From: Pachysolen tannophilus NRRL Y-2460
Lineage: Eukaryota > Ascomycota > Pichiomycetes > Alaninales > Pachysolenaceae
Direction: 5' to 3'
DNA: 64,000 bases
Assembly: GCA_001661245.1 (NCBI GenBank)
Contig: KV454011.1
Location: 1,008,413-1,072,412 of the forward strand
The notes beneath the pieces were generated by a model, which was given only the letters and a program-made list of their open reading frames with translations, did no database searches and was not told where the DNA came from. Position 1 is the first letter of the stretch. Each line of letters begins with the position of its first letter. This document shows, one piece after another, positions 29,428 to 40,098 of this stretch. The translations under genes and the position numbers were made by a program.

Positions 29428-30615
29428 ATGGTGGTATTTGATTTGAAAGATTATGGTGGGTTTATGAACTCGAAAGCTGTTTTTGAGTCATTGGTGAATG
29501 ATTTGATTAATGAAGATCTTGAGAATAAGAGTTATAATCCAAGACTTGTTGATGAGTTGATTAAATCTAAGAAAGAGCTTTATTCGAAATTGAAGTTTCA
29601 GTATTTGGAGCAGGAGACCAAGGAGAAGTTTTTGAGGTTGTTAATAGATAATAAGCCGCTGTATGTGGAAGAGAATGATTTAAAAATGATTCAGGATGAA
29701 AATTTTAAGTTGAAGCAAGATTTGAAAGCGAAAAAATTAGTTAATGAGAATTTATTGGGAGAGCTCATTTTAACAGGAAATGATTTAACTAGTAAAATGG
29801 GTCAACTGGAAGAATTACAAAAAGGGAATGATGTATTGTTGGAAGAATTAAAGGAAATGGATCTGAATATTGAGAAGATGTTGGATGATTCAGTGGTTAT
29901 GAGACAAGAAAAGATATTTAATTTAAATTCAAATGATATATTGTTTGAAAAAATAAAAGAATTTGATGATTATTTGGAAAATCGGGAACAATTTAAAAAT
30001 GATGATTCAAGATTAGTTTCAAATTCTATAAAGATATTAAGTAATATTTTGAACAATAGAAAAAAATTACTGAAAGAATTAGAATCTGAAATAAATTTGA
30101 AAAATAATACTATTTTAACATCTAAAGACAAAATTGATAATTTATCTACAAATTTGAATAATTTAAATGCCAAAAAAATTAAAATGTCCGAAAATTTAAA
30201 TAAAACTATTGAATTAAGAAATAATTTTATAAATAATAGTAATTTGGATTCTAGTATTGAAAATATTAATAATTATAATGAATTTCTCAAATATGAAAAA
30301 CTTGGTAATAATTTTGCCGAATTAATTTCAACTTGGTTGAAACTTAATCCAAATGTGGCAAATATTGATCTCAAAGAACAAAATGATCATGATGTATTAT
30401 TATTAACATTCTCATTAGGCACTGCAAAAGATGTTGAATTGTTATTATCAAACAACGGTTTTACCGGAAACAAATTTAGAAATTTTAAAATCTTGGCTCT
30501 GAAGAGTAATTTGCAATTAAACGAATTAAAACTTAAGAATATTATTCAGCTTTCAAATGAAAATAGAGATTGTGTAGGATATTTTGTTAGCAAATTAGAC
30601 GAATTGCTAGAGTAG
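29428..30615 (+). CDS. KRE28: Coiled-coil kinetochore protein, Kre28-like
   Basis: 395 residues from the ATG at 29428 (MVVFDLKDYGGFMNSK); a second in-frame ATG follows at 29464. The N-terminal helical block contains LKFQYLEQETKEKFLRLL, which resembles the conserved start of the Kre28 family. A long coiled coil (about 100-290) follows. The C-terminus (about 300-395) has alternating strands and helices that could form an RWD-like fold (VLLLTFSLGTAKDVELLL). Kre28 pairs with Spc105/Knl1 at the outer kinetochore. The assignment rests on weak motif resemblance and architecture; another coiled-coil protein is possible. Confidence 0.55.
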   Translation: MVVFDLKDYGGFMNSKAVFESLVNDLINEDLENKSYNPRLVDELIKSKKELYSKLKFQYLEQETKEKFLRLLIDNKPLYVEENDLKMIQDENFKLKQDLKAKKLVNENLLGELILTGNDLTSKMGQLEELQKGNDVLLEELKEMDLNIEKMLDDSVVMRQEKIFNLNSNDILFEKIKEFDDYLENREQFKNDDSRLVSNSIKILSNILNNRKKLLKELESEINLKNNTILTSKDKIDNLSTNLNNLNAKKIKMSENLNKTIELRNNFINNSNLDSSIENINNYNEFLKYEKLGNNFAELISTWLKLNPNVANIDLKEQNDHDVLLLTFSLGTAKDVELLLSNNGFTGNKFRNFKILALKSNLQLNELKLKNIIQLSNENRDCVGYFVSKLDELLE

Positions 30616-30992
30616 ATTGATTAGATTATTTAAACTAGTGAATCGTGTGTATTATAATTATAACAACTTTTTTTTTTTTTGCTTTCTCTCTCATCTTTTT
30701 CTAAATATATAATATGGTTTGTGATAATGGTTCAAATAGTGTGGTGTTGAGTTTTTTGCACATGCTACCATTTATTATGAGGATTTGCACATAAAAATCT
30801 TTACTTGGTTATCTATTTAAAGAGATAAAAATGATAAATAATAATCGCCGATAATATTAAATCTTTAAGTCCGTAAAATGCATCCTAAATCTATATATAA
30901 ATATAGATATATAGATATATATATTAAGGACAAGATTACGCCGTCAATTGTAATTTTTATCTCTAGTCAATTGTTTGATAATATAAAGTAAA
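30616..30992. other. Intergenic KRE28-like - NAD(P)-binding protein gene
   Basis: 377 AT-rich bases with a (TA)n/(GATA)n stretch near 30890-30925. No element recognised. Confidence 0.4.
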
Positions 30993-31715
30993 ATGTCTAC
31001 AAAAATTGCAGTTTTTGGTGCTACTGGTGGAGTTTGCCTTGCAGCTGTTAAATTACTTTTAGCAGAAAAGAAATATAAAGTATCTGTATTAGTTAGGTCT
31101 AAAGAGAAATTTGAAAATTTATACTTTGGTGATGCAATTGCTGATGATAAGAGGGAATTCGACAAAAATTTAGAAATATTTGTTGGTGATGTGTATGATG
31201 AGGATGATACTAATCTCAAGAATGTAATTAGAGGTTCTAAAATGATACTTTCCGGTCTTGGAGCTTTGCCAAAAATTTCTTTCTCATTATTCCCATCTCG
31301 ATGGTTTCAGTTTAGTCAGCCTCACATATGTGAAGAAACTGGTAAGATAATTTTAAAAGCTGTTGAAAGTTTACCTGTTGAAGAAAGACCTTCTCGAATT
31401 ATTGGAATTAGTACATCAGGTCTTGATCATGATGTTCCTTTTCTTTTAGATTCCTTCTATAAGCTGTTTTTACATGTTCCTCATCAAGATAAGGCAGAAT
31501 TAGAAGAGTTATTAACAAATCAAACTCTAATCCCAGAAGTCATTTTAGTCAGGGGTACATTATACACTACTGGACCGACTACACGTAAGTATCATGCAAC
31601 TGAAGGTAAGAAGCTAGGATACACAATTTCAAGAAATGATGTAGGTCATTTTATATTCACTCAATGCATTGAGGGAGATGAATGGGTTGGTAAGAAACCG
31701 CTTGTTACTTATTGA
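30993..31715 (+). CDS. NAD(P)-binding Rossmann-fold protein (YMR090W-like atypical SDR)
   Basis: 240 residues. It starts with the dinucleotide-binding strand-turn-helix KIAVFGATGGVCLAAVKLL (GxxGxxG-type). A second strand ends in Arg (VSVLVRS), which often marks NADP preference. Later blocks are RIIGISTSG and HVPHQDKAELEELL, then ILVRGTLYTTG and ISRNDVGHFIF near the C-terminus. This matches the family of S. cerevisiae YMR090W and fungal NmrA/SOR-type NAD(P)-binding proteins. The substrate is unknown. The family lacks the classical YxxxK SDR catalytic pair, and none is evident here. One CTG codon occurs in a variable position (YK-CTG-FLHVPH). Confidence 0.8.
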   Translation: MSTKIAVFGATGGVCLAAVKLLLAEKKYKVSVLVRSKEKFENLYFGDAIADDKREFDKNLEIFVGDVYDEDDTNLKNVIRGSKMILSGLGALPKISFSLFPSRWFQFSQPHICEETGKIILKAVESLPVEERPSRIIGISTSGLDHDVPFLLDSFYKLFLHVPHQDKAELEELLTNQTLIPEVILVRGTLYTTGPTTRKYHATEGKKLGYTISRNDVGHFIFTQCIEGDEWVGKKPLVTY

Positions 31716-31943
31716 ACAGAATGGCTATAACGCTACAATTAATCAGTTTTTTCTTTTATTCTTATTTTCTTTTTTTTTTGCTTTTTACTTTAATTTTATA
31801 TTTCACTATTTGTTAAGTTTGAAATATCGTTTCTTTGAGGTTATCACCATAGAAAATTAATAAATAAATGTTAAAAAAAAATATATATATATATATAAAA
31901 GAAAAAACCTAGTTACGCCATGTTGTTTTACTGAAAACAATAA

Positions 31944-32219
31944 CTAATAATTATTGTAAAACTTGTCCAAATACATTGGGAATTTGGTGATTAAAAAGCA
32001 TGTACCGAAAGCTACAACCACATATCCAGTGATTTGTTTACCAATTTTTGGTACCTGCGTTTTCAATTGAACACCTAAAGAACCAACATTAGTATCACTC
32101 TTTGTAGGACGGACAAATGTCTCATTTACATGCAATCTTCTGACGGAAGCTTTATTTTGAAAAAGATTCATTCCAGTCCTCTTTGTGATGTTGATACCTG
32201 ACCTGCTCAAAACTGACAT
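31944..32219 (-). CDS. Small protein with mitochondrial presequence and one membrane helix
   Basis: 91 residues. The N-terminus MSVLSRSGINITKRTGMNLF is rich in Arg/Ser/Asn without acidic residues, like a mitochondrial targeting sequence. RRLHVNETF could contain the processing site. One hydrophobic helix (VVVAFGTCFLITKFPMYL) lies near the C-terminus. The form resembles small single-helix subunits or assembly factors of respiratory complexes, but I do not recognise the family. The frame is intact and ends 228 bases from the convergent NAD(P)-binding gene. Confidence 0.65.
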   Translation of the reverse strand: MSVLSRSGINITKRTGMNLFQNKASVRRLHVNETFVRPTKSDTNVGSLGVQLKTQVPKIGKQITGYVVVAFGTCFLITKFPMYLDKFYNNY

Positions 32220-32559
32220 GTTTTTCGTTATTTATTGAAGTAATTATGCAGATTGTATTTCAAAACTTGAAATTTATATAGTATAATTATTTAATTAATA
32301 TCAATTAACTACTACATATCTAAGAAAGAAATTAAAACAAATATAAGCAGTGGATATATATATATATATCTATATATTTATTAAGATTAATTTAAAGTAT
32401 GTTTGCAACCAGGTTATGATATAATATTACTTTAAATTATACATATGTCGGGGAAAGAGCAACTAAAAGTTTAGAGGTTTTTTATACTACCTCAAAATAT
32501 AAACTCAATAGAAAATTTGAAAATTGTATTATGAAGGTTCCAGAAAATGTATGATTATG
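32220..32559. other. Intergenic, small mitochondrial-type gene promoter / PRD1 3' region
   Basis: 340 AT-rich bases with (TA)n near 32353-32378. Nothing else recognised. Confidence 0.4.
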
Positions 32560-34767
32560 CTAGTTAACACCTAACTCCTCTAAGAAAGCATCAGACTTAG
32601 GTTTTCTACCTAATAACTCGACTAAATTATCCATTTCATCCCTGGTAGCACCTCTTGCCAATATAATATCTCTATATTGAAGACCGTTGACATTGCTCAT
32701 TGGATCTTTCTTGAATTTTGAATAAAAGATATCGGCAGCAAATACCTGAGACCAAAGATAACCATAATATCCAGATTCATAACCTCCCAATAGATGTCCA
32801 AAAGAGGCATAACCTTTAGTGACTTCACCAAGATTGTCAACTAATGCAATTTCTTCTCTTGAATCATTCCATAAGCTACAAATATCCAATTCTCCAGTTT
32901 TTGAAACATGTAAGGCCATATCAAATAAGGCGAAATGTAATTGTCTTAAATTGAATAAAGCACCATTGACATGTTTTGTACGAATTAAAGAATTTATGAG
33001 ATCTTCAGGTAATTTTTTTTCAGGATTTAAATAATGTGCTGATAATTCTGTTAATCCTTCTTTTGACCATGTCCAATATTCTAACATTTGTGATGGACAT
33101 TCAACAAAATCTAATGAACCAGCTGTACCATGGAATCTAGCATATTTGGCCCTTCCTAATAAATCATGAATACCATGACCTAATTCATGAAAAAATGTTG
33201 TAACTTCATCATGTTTTAATAATGATGGTTTCTCCTTTGTAGGCTTACTAAAATTACAAACTAAAGCTGTTACTGGATAAGCTTTTGAACCATCAGGTTT
33301 TGTATAACTTGGTGAAAGACCAAAGTTTGCAGCATGGCCATATTTACCTTCCCTTGGGAATAAGTCAAAATATAACCAACCAACAAATTCAGGTGATGAT
33401 GGATCATCTAATTTCCAAACAGAAAATTGCTTAACATCTTCATGCCAAGTAGATTTAAATTTGGAATCGTTTTCAATTTCTTGAAATTTTAAATTAAATA
33501 ATTTTTCAAAAATTTGCAACATTTTAGAAACTGTTGATTCCATTGGGAAATATTCACTAATTTTCTCAGCATCAATTTGATATTCTTTTTCTAATAACAT
33601 GTTATCATAAAAACGTTGATCCCAACCAGGAAAAGTATTATCTTGAGGTAAATTTCTTATTTTCAAATCTTCTTTTTTCAAAGTAAGTATTCTTTCCTTT
33701 TCTTTTAATCCTAAAGGTTTCAATTTTGTTTTCAAATCATTTAAAAAATTTAATACAGTGGTGGAATTTTTAGCCATTCTCATTTCCAAGACATATTCCG
33801 AATAATTTTCATAACCCAATAATTTGGCTAAATCTGCTCTAATTTTAATTGCTTCAGTCAATATATCAGCATTTTCAGGAACTTTGTTTTGACTTCCCAA
33901 GAAAGTAAGCTTTCTTGTATTTGCATTTTTACAATATTTTAATACTGGGAAAAAATCTGGATATTTATAAGTCATTTTCAATTTTTTAATTCCATTTTCA
34001 TTTTGGACCACTGTAAATTGGTTTAAAACACTTTCTGGTACACCTTCTAACTCTTCTTTAGTAAATAAAAGAAATTCTGTTTCTTCACCTAAATTTTTAC
34101 TAAATTTTAATTTTAAATTGGCAAGTTTTTTTTGAAGTTGTTTAATTTTATCTCTTTTATCAAGAGATAAAGCTAATCCATTTCTTTCATACTCTTTATT
34201 AACTTTTTCCAAAAATCTTTTAGTTTCAGAGTCAAGTTTATCAGAATTTTCATATTGTTTAAATAAATGATTGAAAACTTTATAAACTTCTTCTTTCAAA
34301 CCAGAATCAATTGCAGTTTCATCAAATTTTTCTTGAGCTTGGTTTGAAGCATCTCTGATTTCTTTTGAAGAAGAAACATGTTGGAAAAAACTTAAATGTT
34401 CAATTGGAGTCATATGTACATTCTCTGCATCGGAATACGGTTTTAAAACCGATTCGATGGAGATTTTATCAATTGGAATAGCGCCAATTTTATCATCCAT
34501 CTCATTACATTCTTTAATAACTTTTTCAGTTTCAGATAAAATTTCCTCCAGAGTATAATCCCATCTTAATGGTAATTGTGGTGGAATTAAACTTGGCATT
34601 ATCGAACTAGACCCTGTGGTAGCTGTATGACTGAATGCTTTACGTAATGGTGTAAAAATTTGTTGATGAGAATTTGCTTGTAAAATATAACCAACTGATA
34701 TAATAACTAATGAAGTTGTGACAACTGGGGTCCGATGTTTAACAATAGAACTAACAAGCCTCTTCAT
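32560..34767 (-). CDS. PRD1: Saccharolysin-type oligopeptidase (M3 family)
   Basis: A 735-residue zinc metallo-oligopeptidase that degrades short peptides in the cytosol and mitochondrial intermembrane space. The zinc site is HELGHGIHDLLG (about residue 527; two His ligands and the catalytic Glu). The third ligand, Glu, is in DFVECPSQMLEYW. The C-terminal substrate-binding blocks GGYESGYYGYLWSQVFAADIF and RDIILARGATRDE are intact. The N-terminus is basic with a hydrophobic helix (about 15-32) that could be a membrane anchor or presequence. The length fits yeast Prd1. One CTG codon falls at YT-CTG-EEIL, where relatives tend to have Pro, Ser or Ala. The gene belongs to a co-directed block with the Ser-rich protein upstream. 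Confidence 0.92.
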   Translation of the reverse strand: MKRLVSSIVKHRTPVVTTSLVIISVGYILQANSHQQIFTPLRKAFSHTATTGSSSIMPSLIPPQLPLRWDYTLEEILSETEKVIKECNEMDDKIGAIPIDKISIESVLKPYSDAENVHMTPIEHLSFFQHVSSSKEIRDASNQAQEKFDETAIDSGLKEEVYKVFNHLFKQYENSDKLDSETKRFLEKVNKEYERNGLALSLDKRDKIKQLQKKLANLKLKFSKNLGEETEFLLFTKEELEGVPESVLNQFTVVQNENGIKKLKMTYKYPDFFPVLKYCKNANTRKLTFLGSQNKVPENADILTEAIKIRADLAKLLGYENYSEYVLEMRMAKNSTTVLNFLNDLKTKLKPLGLKEKERILTLKKEDLKIRNLPQDNTFPGWDQRFYDNMLLEKEYQIDAEKISEYFPMESTVSKMLQIFEKLFNLKFQEIENDSKFKSTWHEDVKQFSVWKLDDPSSPEFVGWLYFDLFPREGKYGHAANFGLSPSYTKPDGSKAYPVTALVCNFSKPTKEKPSLLKHDEVTTFFHELGHGIHDLLGRAKYARFHGTAGSLDFVECPSQMLEYWTWSKEGLTELSAHYLNPEKKLPEDLINSLIRTKHVNGALFNLRQLHFALFDMALHVSKTGELDICSLWNDSREEIALVDNLGEVTKGYASFGHLLGGYESGYYGYLWSQVFAADIFYSKFKKDPMSNVNGLQYRDIILARGATRDEMDNLVELLGRKPKSDAFLEELGVN

Positions 34768-35191
34768 AAAGAATAAAAAATGACTTGTTTCCTTTCTTAT
34801 TCTACCTCTCTCTCTCTCTCTCTCTCTCTCTTCACCTTCCTACAAGGGAATGGAAACAAGCAAGTAAAATTATCTGGACCCTTTATTGATCAAAAAAAGA
34901 TGTATACAAAAATGATGGTCTGTCCTTTTTGAATTGAGCAGCCATAATAAAAACAGTTACTCAATTTCCACACTACTTTATAATTTATATCTAATCTATT
35001 CATGTTCAAAAATCTAAACTTAGAGTCATAAATATAATAAAAAAACTATCTAAAAATACATATAGTATGATATATCTGAGAGTATAAGATACTTGAGCCG
35101 TTGAAATGAAAACATTTTACCTTCTAATAATGCAAATATGACAAAAATAAAAATAAAAAAAAAAAAATTTAAAATTGTTGATAGCGATAAT
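34768..35191. other. PRD1 promoter / Ser-rich gene 3' region
   Basis: 424 bases with a (CT)n tract at about 34805-34831 close to the PRD1 ATG. The remainder is AT-rich and featureless. Confidence 0.45.
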
Positions 35192-36538
35192 TCAAATACA
35201 CCATTCTTCAACACTTGTTTCATTTTTGATTGGGACTTTTTCCAAGATTCTTATAGCCATTGCATCTGCAAGATCATCTTCTGTGCGGACGAGATTTAAA
35301 CTTGAACCGCTATTTAAATTACATTGACGAGAATGACTAAAATTAGAATCAATTGGAGTTGAAAGTGTTGCGTTAGTTGTGACATAACGATCTAATGGTG
35401 ATCCAGTTACTGAAGTTGATGATGTTGTTGTATGTTCAGCCAAAGGAGATGTTAAAAATGCTGATATTTCTGCGCTATTGGCGGAATTCCCCGAGTCAAA
35501 AGAGATTTCTCTATCCAATTGGAAATTTGAAGCAATTGGAGAAGTAAATTGCGATTGTGATTGTGATTTAAGACTTGAAATAGAAGACCTTAATTTCGAC
35601 ATTGATGTGTTTCTAGTTAATTGTGAAGTTAAAGTCATACTGAAATCTGCAGTCTGCACAGACAGTGTTGATGAGGATGAATTTTGAATAATCAGATCGT
35701 GCTGCTGTTGTTGTTGTTGTTGCTGTTGTTGCTGTAATTTCTGTTGAACATGTACAGATTCTGGGATGATTGGTGACAATTCTTCATATTTACAAGGCGG
35801 TTCTCCCTTTACTGGGATTGGCGGCAACAAGTCATCGGTCTTCAACAAAGGCGCTTTATCATGTGAATCAGAAGCGCCGCTATTTATTTCAGCAGAAGCA
35901 GAAGCAGAATCAGAAGCAGTACCACTGCCCACACTTGAATTCACTCCGTTTTCTTTTATTTCCAGTGATGTTATTTCCTGCACTCCCAGCGTGACATCCA
36001 GCTGATCTGCTGTATTTGTATTTGTATTTGTATTTGTTATTATTTTGGTCACACTAGTAAATTCACCGGGAGTACTAATTGTTGATTTCCGAGAAGCATC
36101 GGATTTTGCAGAATGTATCGATGTATTTCTATTATGGATCGAGGAAGCCCTTGAAGGCGCAGAGGAACTATTCTTGCGAGTTTTTGAATTTGTCCTTCTC
36201 AAATTGATTCTGTTGACAAGTGATGAGTCCTCTCGCACTGGCATTGACATTGTTTGCTGCTGCTGCTGCTGCTGCTGCTGCCGTATATGATTTAGGGCTT
36301 GTTCATCCTGCACTGTCAACGAATCTTCATACTTCAAACTTATATATTCGTCCTCCTTACCAAACTCGCCTGGGGCAGAGGAAACTGGTACAACCTCCGA
36401 CAAGGGCGATATCGAACAAGAGGAAGAAGAATCCACATCCCCCAGCTTCGTAGAAACCGACGATGACCGGATCCTAAGAGTTGTCTTGTTAATGGTCGAT
36501 CTAACCTTTTTAGTGAAAGATCTCTTCAAAGTAGCCAT
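35192..36538 (-). CDS. Ser-rich, poly-Gln disordered protein of unknown function
   Basis: 448 residues. A basic N-terminus (MATLKRSFTKKVRSTINKTT) could be a nuclear or membrane-binding patch. The rest is Ser/Thr/Gln/Asn-rich with two poly-Gln runs (near residues 88-96 and 271-281) and stretches such as TNTNTNTN. Two charged islands (EDEYISLKYEDSLTVQDEQ and ILEKVPIKNETSVEEW) may be conserved anchors. No fold or catalytic motif is evident and I do not recognise it. The very long upstream region (about 3.5 kb to the next gene) may be its promoter, which in yeasts is common for tightly regulated genes. Confidence 0.7.
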   Translation of the reverse strand: MATLKRSFTKKVRSTINKTTLRIRSSSVSTKLGDVDSSSSCSISPLSEVVPVSSAPGEFGKEDEYISLKYEDSLTVQDEQALNHIRQQQQQQQQQTMSMPVREDSSLVNRINLRRTNSKTRKNSSSAPSRASSIHNRNTSIHSAKSDASRKSTISTPGEFTSVTKIITNTNTNTNTADQLDVTLGVQEITSLEIKENGVNSSVGSGTASDSASASAEINSGASDSHDKAPLLKTDDLLPPIPVKGEPPCKYEELSPIIPESVHVQQKLQQQQQQQQQQQHDLIIQNSSSSTLSVQTADFSMTLTSQLTRNTSMSKLRSSISSLKSQSQSQFTSPIASNFQLDREISFDSGNSANSAEISAFLTSPLAEHTTTSSTSVTGSPLDRYVTTNATLSTPIDSNFSHSRQCNLNSGSSLNLVRTEDDLADAMAIRILEKVPIKNETSVEEWCI

Positions 36539-38369
36539 TTTTTCTTTCTATTTCTCTATTTCTTTCTCTCTCTTTGAATAAACCTACTCTATTTATGGGC
36601 GATGGACGCTGGTAAACTTTATACCTCTTATACTTGTGCTATGTCACTTTTTGTCCTTTGTTATATATCATCTAACAATAGTCTAGCTGTAGAATTATAT
36701 ATGTGCGAAAAAATTAAAAAGAAAAAAAAAGAAGAAGAAAAAAAAAAAGAAATTCGGGGCTTTCCCTGCGGTGATGCTGAAGTGGAAAAAAAAATTTCTA
36801 GGAAATATTGGCGGTAAATAAAATGATTAAAAGTTTGCAAATATTACAAAAAATTTGATTTTTTTTAAAAAAAATTTTTTGATTCTCAGATGTAGATGGA
36901 TATTTAAATATATATATATAATTATATAAATATAATTGATTGATTAATTTAATTTAATTTAATTAAATTTAGTGAAAAAATATATGTGCAACATTGAGCG
37001 AGATCCATCTTAGGATCTAAGTTTGGGGAGAGAATTTAAGGTTGAACGAAAAAATTTTTCTTTTTTTTTTTTTTTTTTTTTTGGTTTTTTTTGGAATTTT
37101 TTCATTTTTTTAACTTTCTTCAACGGCTATACAGCTAATAAAGATGAATATGTATGCATATAATTAACGCAGGTATGTATACAATTTACGTTTTTATGCA
37201 ATTATTATTAAGAAATATACTTGACTTGATATTTGAGTTGGGTTATAAAGAACCTTAAACTTGTATATAATTTTGAATTTGAATTTGGAATTTAAGAGAA
37301 CAAGAAAAAAAATAAAAAATTAATATCTTTTACATAATTGTGGGCTATGATAAGTTTGTTTTAATTAGTAAAGGATTTTTGATCCCATTATCCATGGGAG
37401 AGATTATTCTATATTATTATATCTTATAATGTGGTACAAAAGGACTCTCTGTTTTTTTTTTTCTTTCTTTTCTTACTTACTTTTTATAGACAAAAGGGTT
37501 TGAAGCTTTGACTCTTTGCAGATTCTAGATTCTAGATTCTTTCTTTTTCTTTTCTTATTCGTTTTTTTCTCTTTTAAAAAAAACAGTTAGTTGATAAAAG
37601 GCGCATCGACGCACCTTGTTTGGCTGTTGCAATTACATGCAACTTACTGTCTTTCAATTATTTCGGGTATGCCTTACGAATGTAGATCGGAAATCGTGCA
37701 GTTTAGGCAAAAAAAAAATAAAAGAAGAAGAAGAAAAAAATTTTACTGAAGATATACATGCGGCAGAGAGAGGTAAGAAGTTAAAGAATAAATAGTTAAA
37801 CCATTAATATTAACTATTATTGGTTTAAAGGATATTATTAATTAATTAATTAATTAATTTTTATAATGACGTGAATGAAATTATCTTGCCTTGGCGATAA
37901 GAAGATGAAACATTTTTTTTCGATTAATGTTTCCCTTCTCTCTCTATCTCTCTCTCTCTAACTCTTTTTTGTCTCTTAGTCATCGCTTTAAAATATATAC
38001 AAACTTTTTTTTTCTCCTCTTGGATAGCAACTCAGCGGTTACGGATACCGCGCGCCGTACCAACAATAGAAAACAATAAAATAAAATGTATAATAATTCA
38101 TTTATAGTTTATTCTTTTTTTCTTTCCAGTGTACATCAGTTGTCGGAAAAAAAAATAAGATACAGAAAAATTACCCTAAATTTAAGAAATGTATTGTCGG
38201 TTTTTATGATGAGTAAAAACAAGTTTTTAATTTTTTTGTTCCCCTGTACATTGGGGGAAATACACACACACAGAAAAACAAAATAGAATTGACTTAAAAA
38301 AAAGTGGTCTGGATTAAAAAAAAAATTCAATAAAGTGTTGTCCCAGATACATTGCATTTTGCATTTTAC

Positions 38370-38386
38370 AATATTCGCCGAATATT
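38370..38386. repeat. Palindrome AATATTCGCCGAATATT
   Basis: A 17-base perfect inverted repeat around one central C. TTCGCCGAA in the middle could be a dimeric factor site. Confidence 0.6.
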
Positions 38387-38567
38387 TTAAATCTGCAATT
38401 ACATTAACAAGTATTCAAAAAGACAAATTACAAAGATAAAAATTTATGATACTCGGAATGCCGATAAAATGTATAGAGAGAAAAAGAGAAAAAGAGAAAG
38501 TGAGAGAGAGATAAAATAATAAGCAAAATAAAAAAAAAAAATTTTTTTTTTTGTTTGTTTGTTTTTG

Positions 38568-38606
38568 GTCCGAGGACCCCGGATTTGTCTCGAGTGAACC
38601 TCGGAC
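38568..38606. repeat. GC-rich hairpin GTCCGAGG / CCTCGGAC
   Basis: A perfect 8-base stem (38568-38575 with 38599-38606) and a 23-base loop in otherwise AT-rich DNA, next to T-rich DNA on the left. A structured RNA or binding site is possible. Confidence 0.6.
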
Positions 38607-39088
38607 AACTAAATAACTAATTCTTTCGCTCTTTCCCTCTTTCCCTCTTCCCCTTTTTCTTTTTCTCCTCTTCTCTCCACTCCTCTCCTCTTCCCGGAAA
38701 CCTCGAATCATCTTATTTTTCAATTCCTGTGCTCGCACACGCTTGATCTCCAATAACGTTTGTACCTGCTAGTTAATGTGTAAAAACTCAAAGTAAGGAT
38801 GGAATTATAATGCAGGAAGCATAAGGCAAAGAAAAGTTAAAAGAACCAACCAAATGATGAGTATATATGAGAAAAGAATTAAAGAAATTTTTTATTTTTT
38901 TAATGTTTCAATAGCATCAAACCTAAGCTAATCCCTTGCTTATGGGAACCTATTTGCCTAACCTCACACGAGCAGGAAACAAACTAGGAGAGAATTTTTT
39001 GAATATAAAGGAAGAACAAGAAATCGGGCTGGAACTTTCTTTTTTATTTTTTTTTTTTTTTTTTTTTTTTGTTTTCTTTTCTAAATTT

Positions 39089-39561
39089 NNNNNNNNNNNN
39101 NNNNNNNNNNNNNNNNNNNNNNNNNNNNNNNNNNNNNNNNNNNNNNNNNNNNNNNNNNNNNNNNNNNNNNNNNNNNNNNNNNNNNNNNNNNNNNNNNNNN
39201 NNNNNNNNNNNNNNNNNNNNNNNNNNNNNNNNNNNNNNNNNNNNNNNNNNNNNNNNNNNNNNNNNNNNNNNNNNNNNNNNNNNNNNNNNNNNNNNNNNNN
39301 NNNNNNNNNNNNNNNNNNNNNNNNNNNNNNNNNNNNNNNNNNNNNNNNNNNNNNNNNNNNNNNNNNNNNNNNNNNNNNNNNNNNNNNNNNNNNNNNNNNN
39401 NNNNNNNNNNNNNNNNNNNNNNNNNNNNNNNNNNNNNNNNNNNNNNNNNNNNNNNNNNNNNNNNNNNNNNNNNNNNNNNNNNNNNNNNNNNNNNNNNNNN
39501 NNNNNNNNNNNNNNNNNNNNNNNNNNNNNNNNNNNNNNNNNNNNNNNNNNNNNNNNNNNNN
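39089..39561. other. Assembly gap (473 N)
   Basis: Run of N flanked by poly-T on both sides. Confidence 0.99.
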
Positions 39562-40098
39562 AATTTTTTTTTTTTTTCGAAAATAAAACTTAACGCGATA
39601 ATCAGTTGAGCATCATTGTTATTGCATTAGATCTTTATAAATCTACTAATTCTCTTTTTTTTTTTTTAATCTGATTCGAGATTTCTTTTATTCCTTCCTT
39701 CCTTCCTTTATTTACATTTACATTACAGTATTTTTGTAAATCTGTTTTTTCTTTTCCCAAAAAAATGCTTAAAATTAAGAAACTATCTTTTTTAGTTTTA
39801 TAGATATCTAATCATTATAAAAAAAAAAAAAATAAAAATAAAAAAAAATAAAAAAAAAAAAAAAAAAGATTAATAATGAAAATATAAAAGTAATCAAAAG
39901 GAGAATATAGTGCTGGCTATAAGCCGATTGGAGTAAAACAAACGTAATGTAACATGGGAATAATACTTGAAATACTAGAAAAGTTTTTTTATTAATCGAT
40001 AACTTTTTATAAATTCTTTTTTTTTTTTTTTGTTTTTTGTTTTTTAAATTTTATTTTTCTTACCTTTTGCGTTTAAAAACATGGGGATTTACTTTTAT

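Larger units (their letters stand above)
36539..40098. other. Long gene-free region (about 3.5 kb, with gap)
   Basis: By far the largest spacer in the window. It contains poly-T blocks (about 37060-37082, 39049-39070, 39657-39668), poly-A blocks (39819-39866) and three GATTCTA units at about 37522-37541. Inverted repeats include GTTGCA..TGCAAC near 37626-37643, TTAAACCA..TGGTTTAA near 37796-37826 and AATATTCGCCGAATATT at 38370-38386. A GC-rich hairpin lies at 38568-38606, GC islands near 37602-37616 and 38036-38062, and a 473-base gap inside. Frames of 60-112 codons (for example 38415-38753) have low-complexity composition and no family resemblance. A centromere, replication origin, long regulatory region or unrecognised non-coding RNA could be here; I cannot decide. 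Confidence 0.5.

Noticed and set aside
38415-38753. 112-codon minus-strand frame
   Set aside because: Mostly translation of A/G and T runs around the hairpin. No ordered region.
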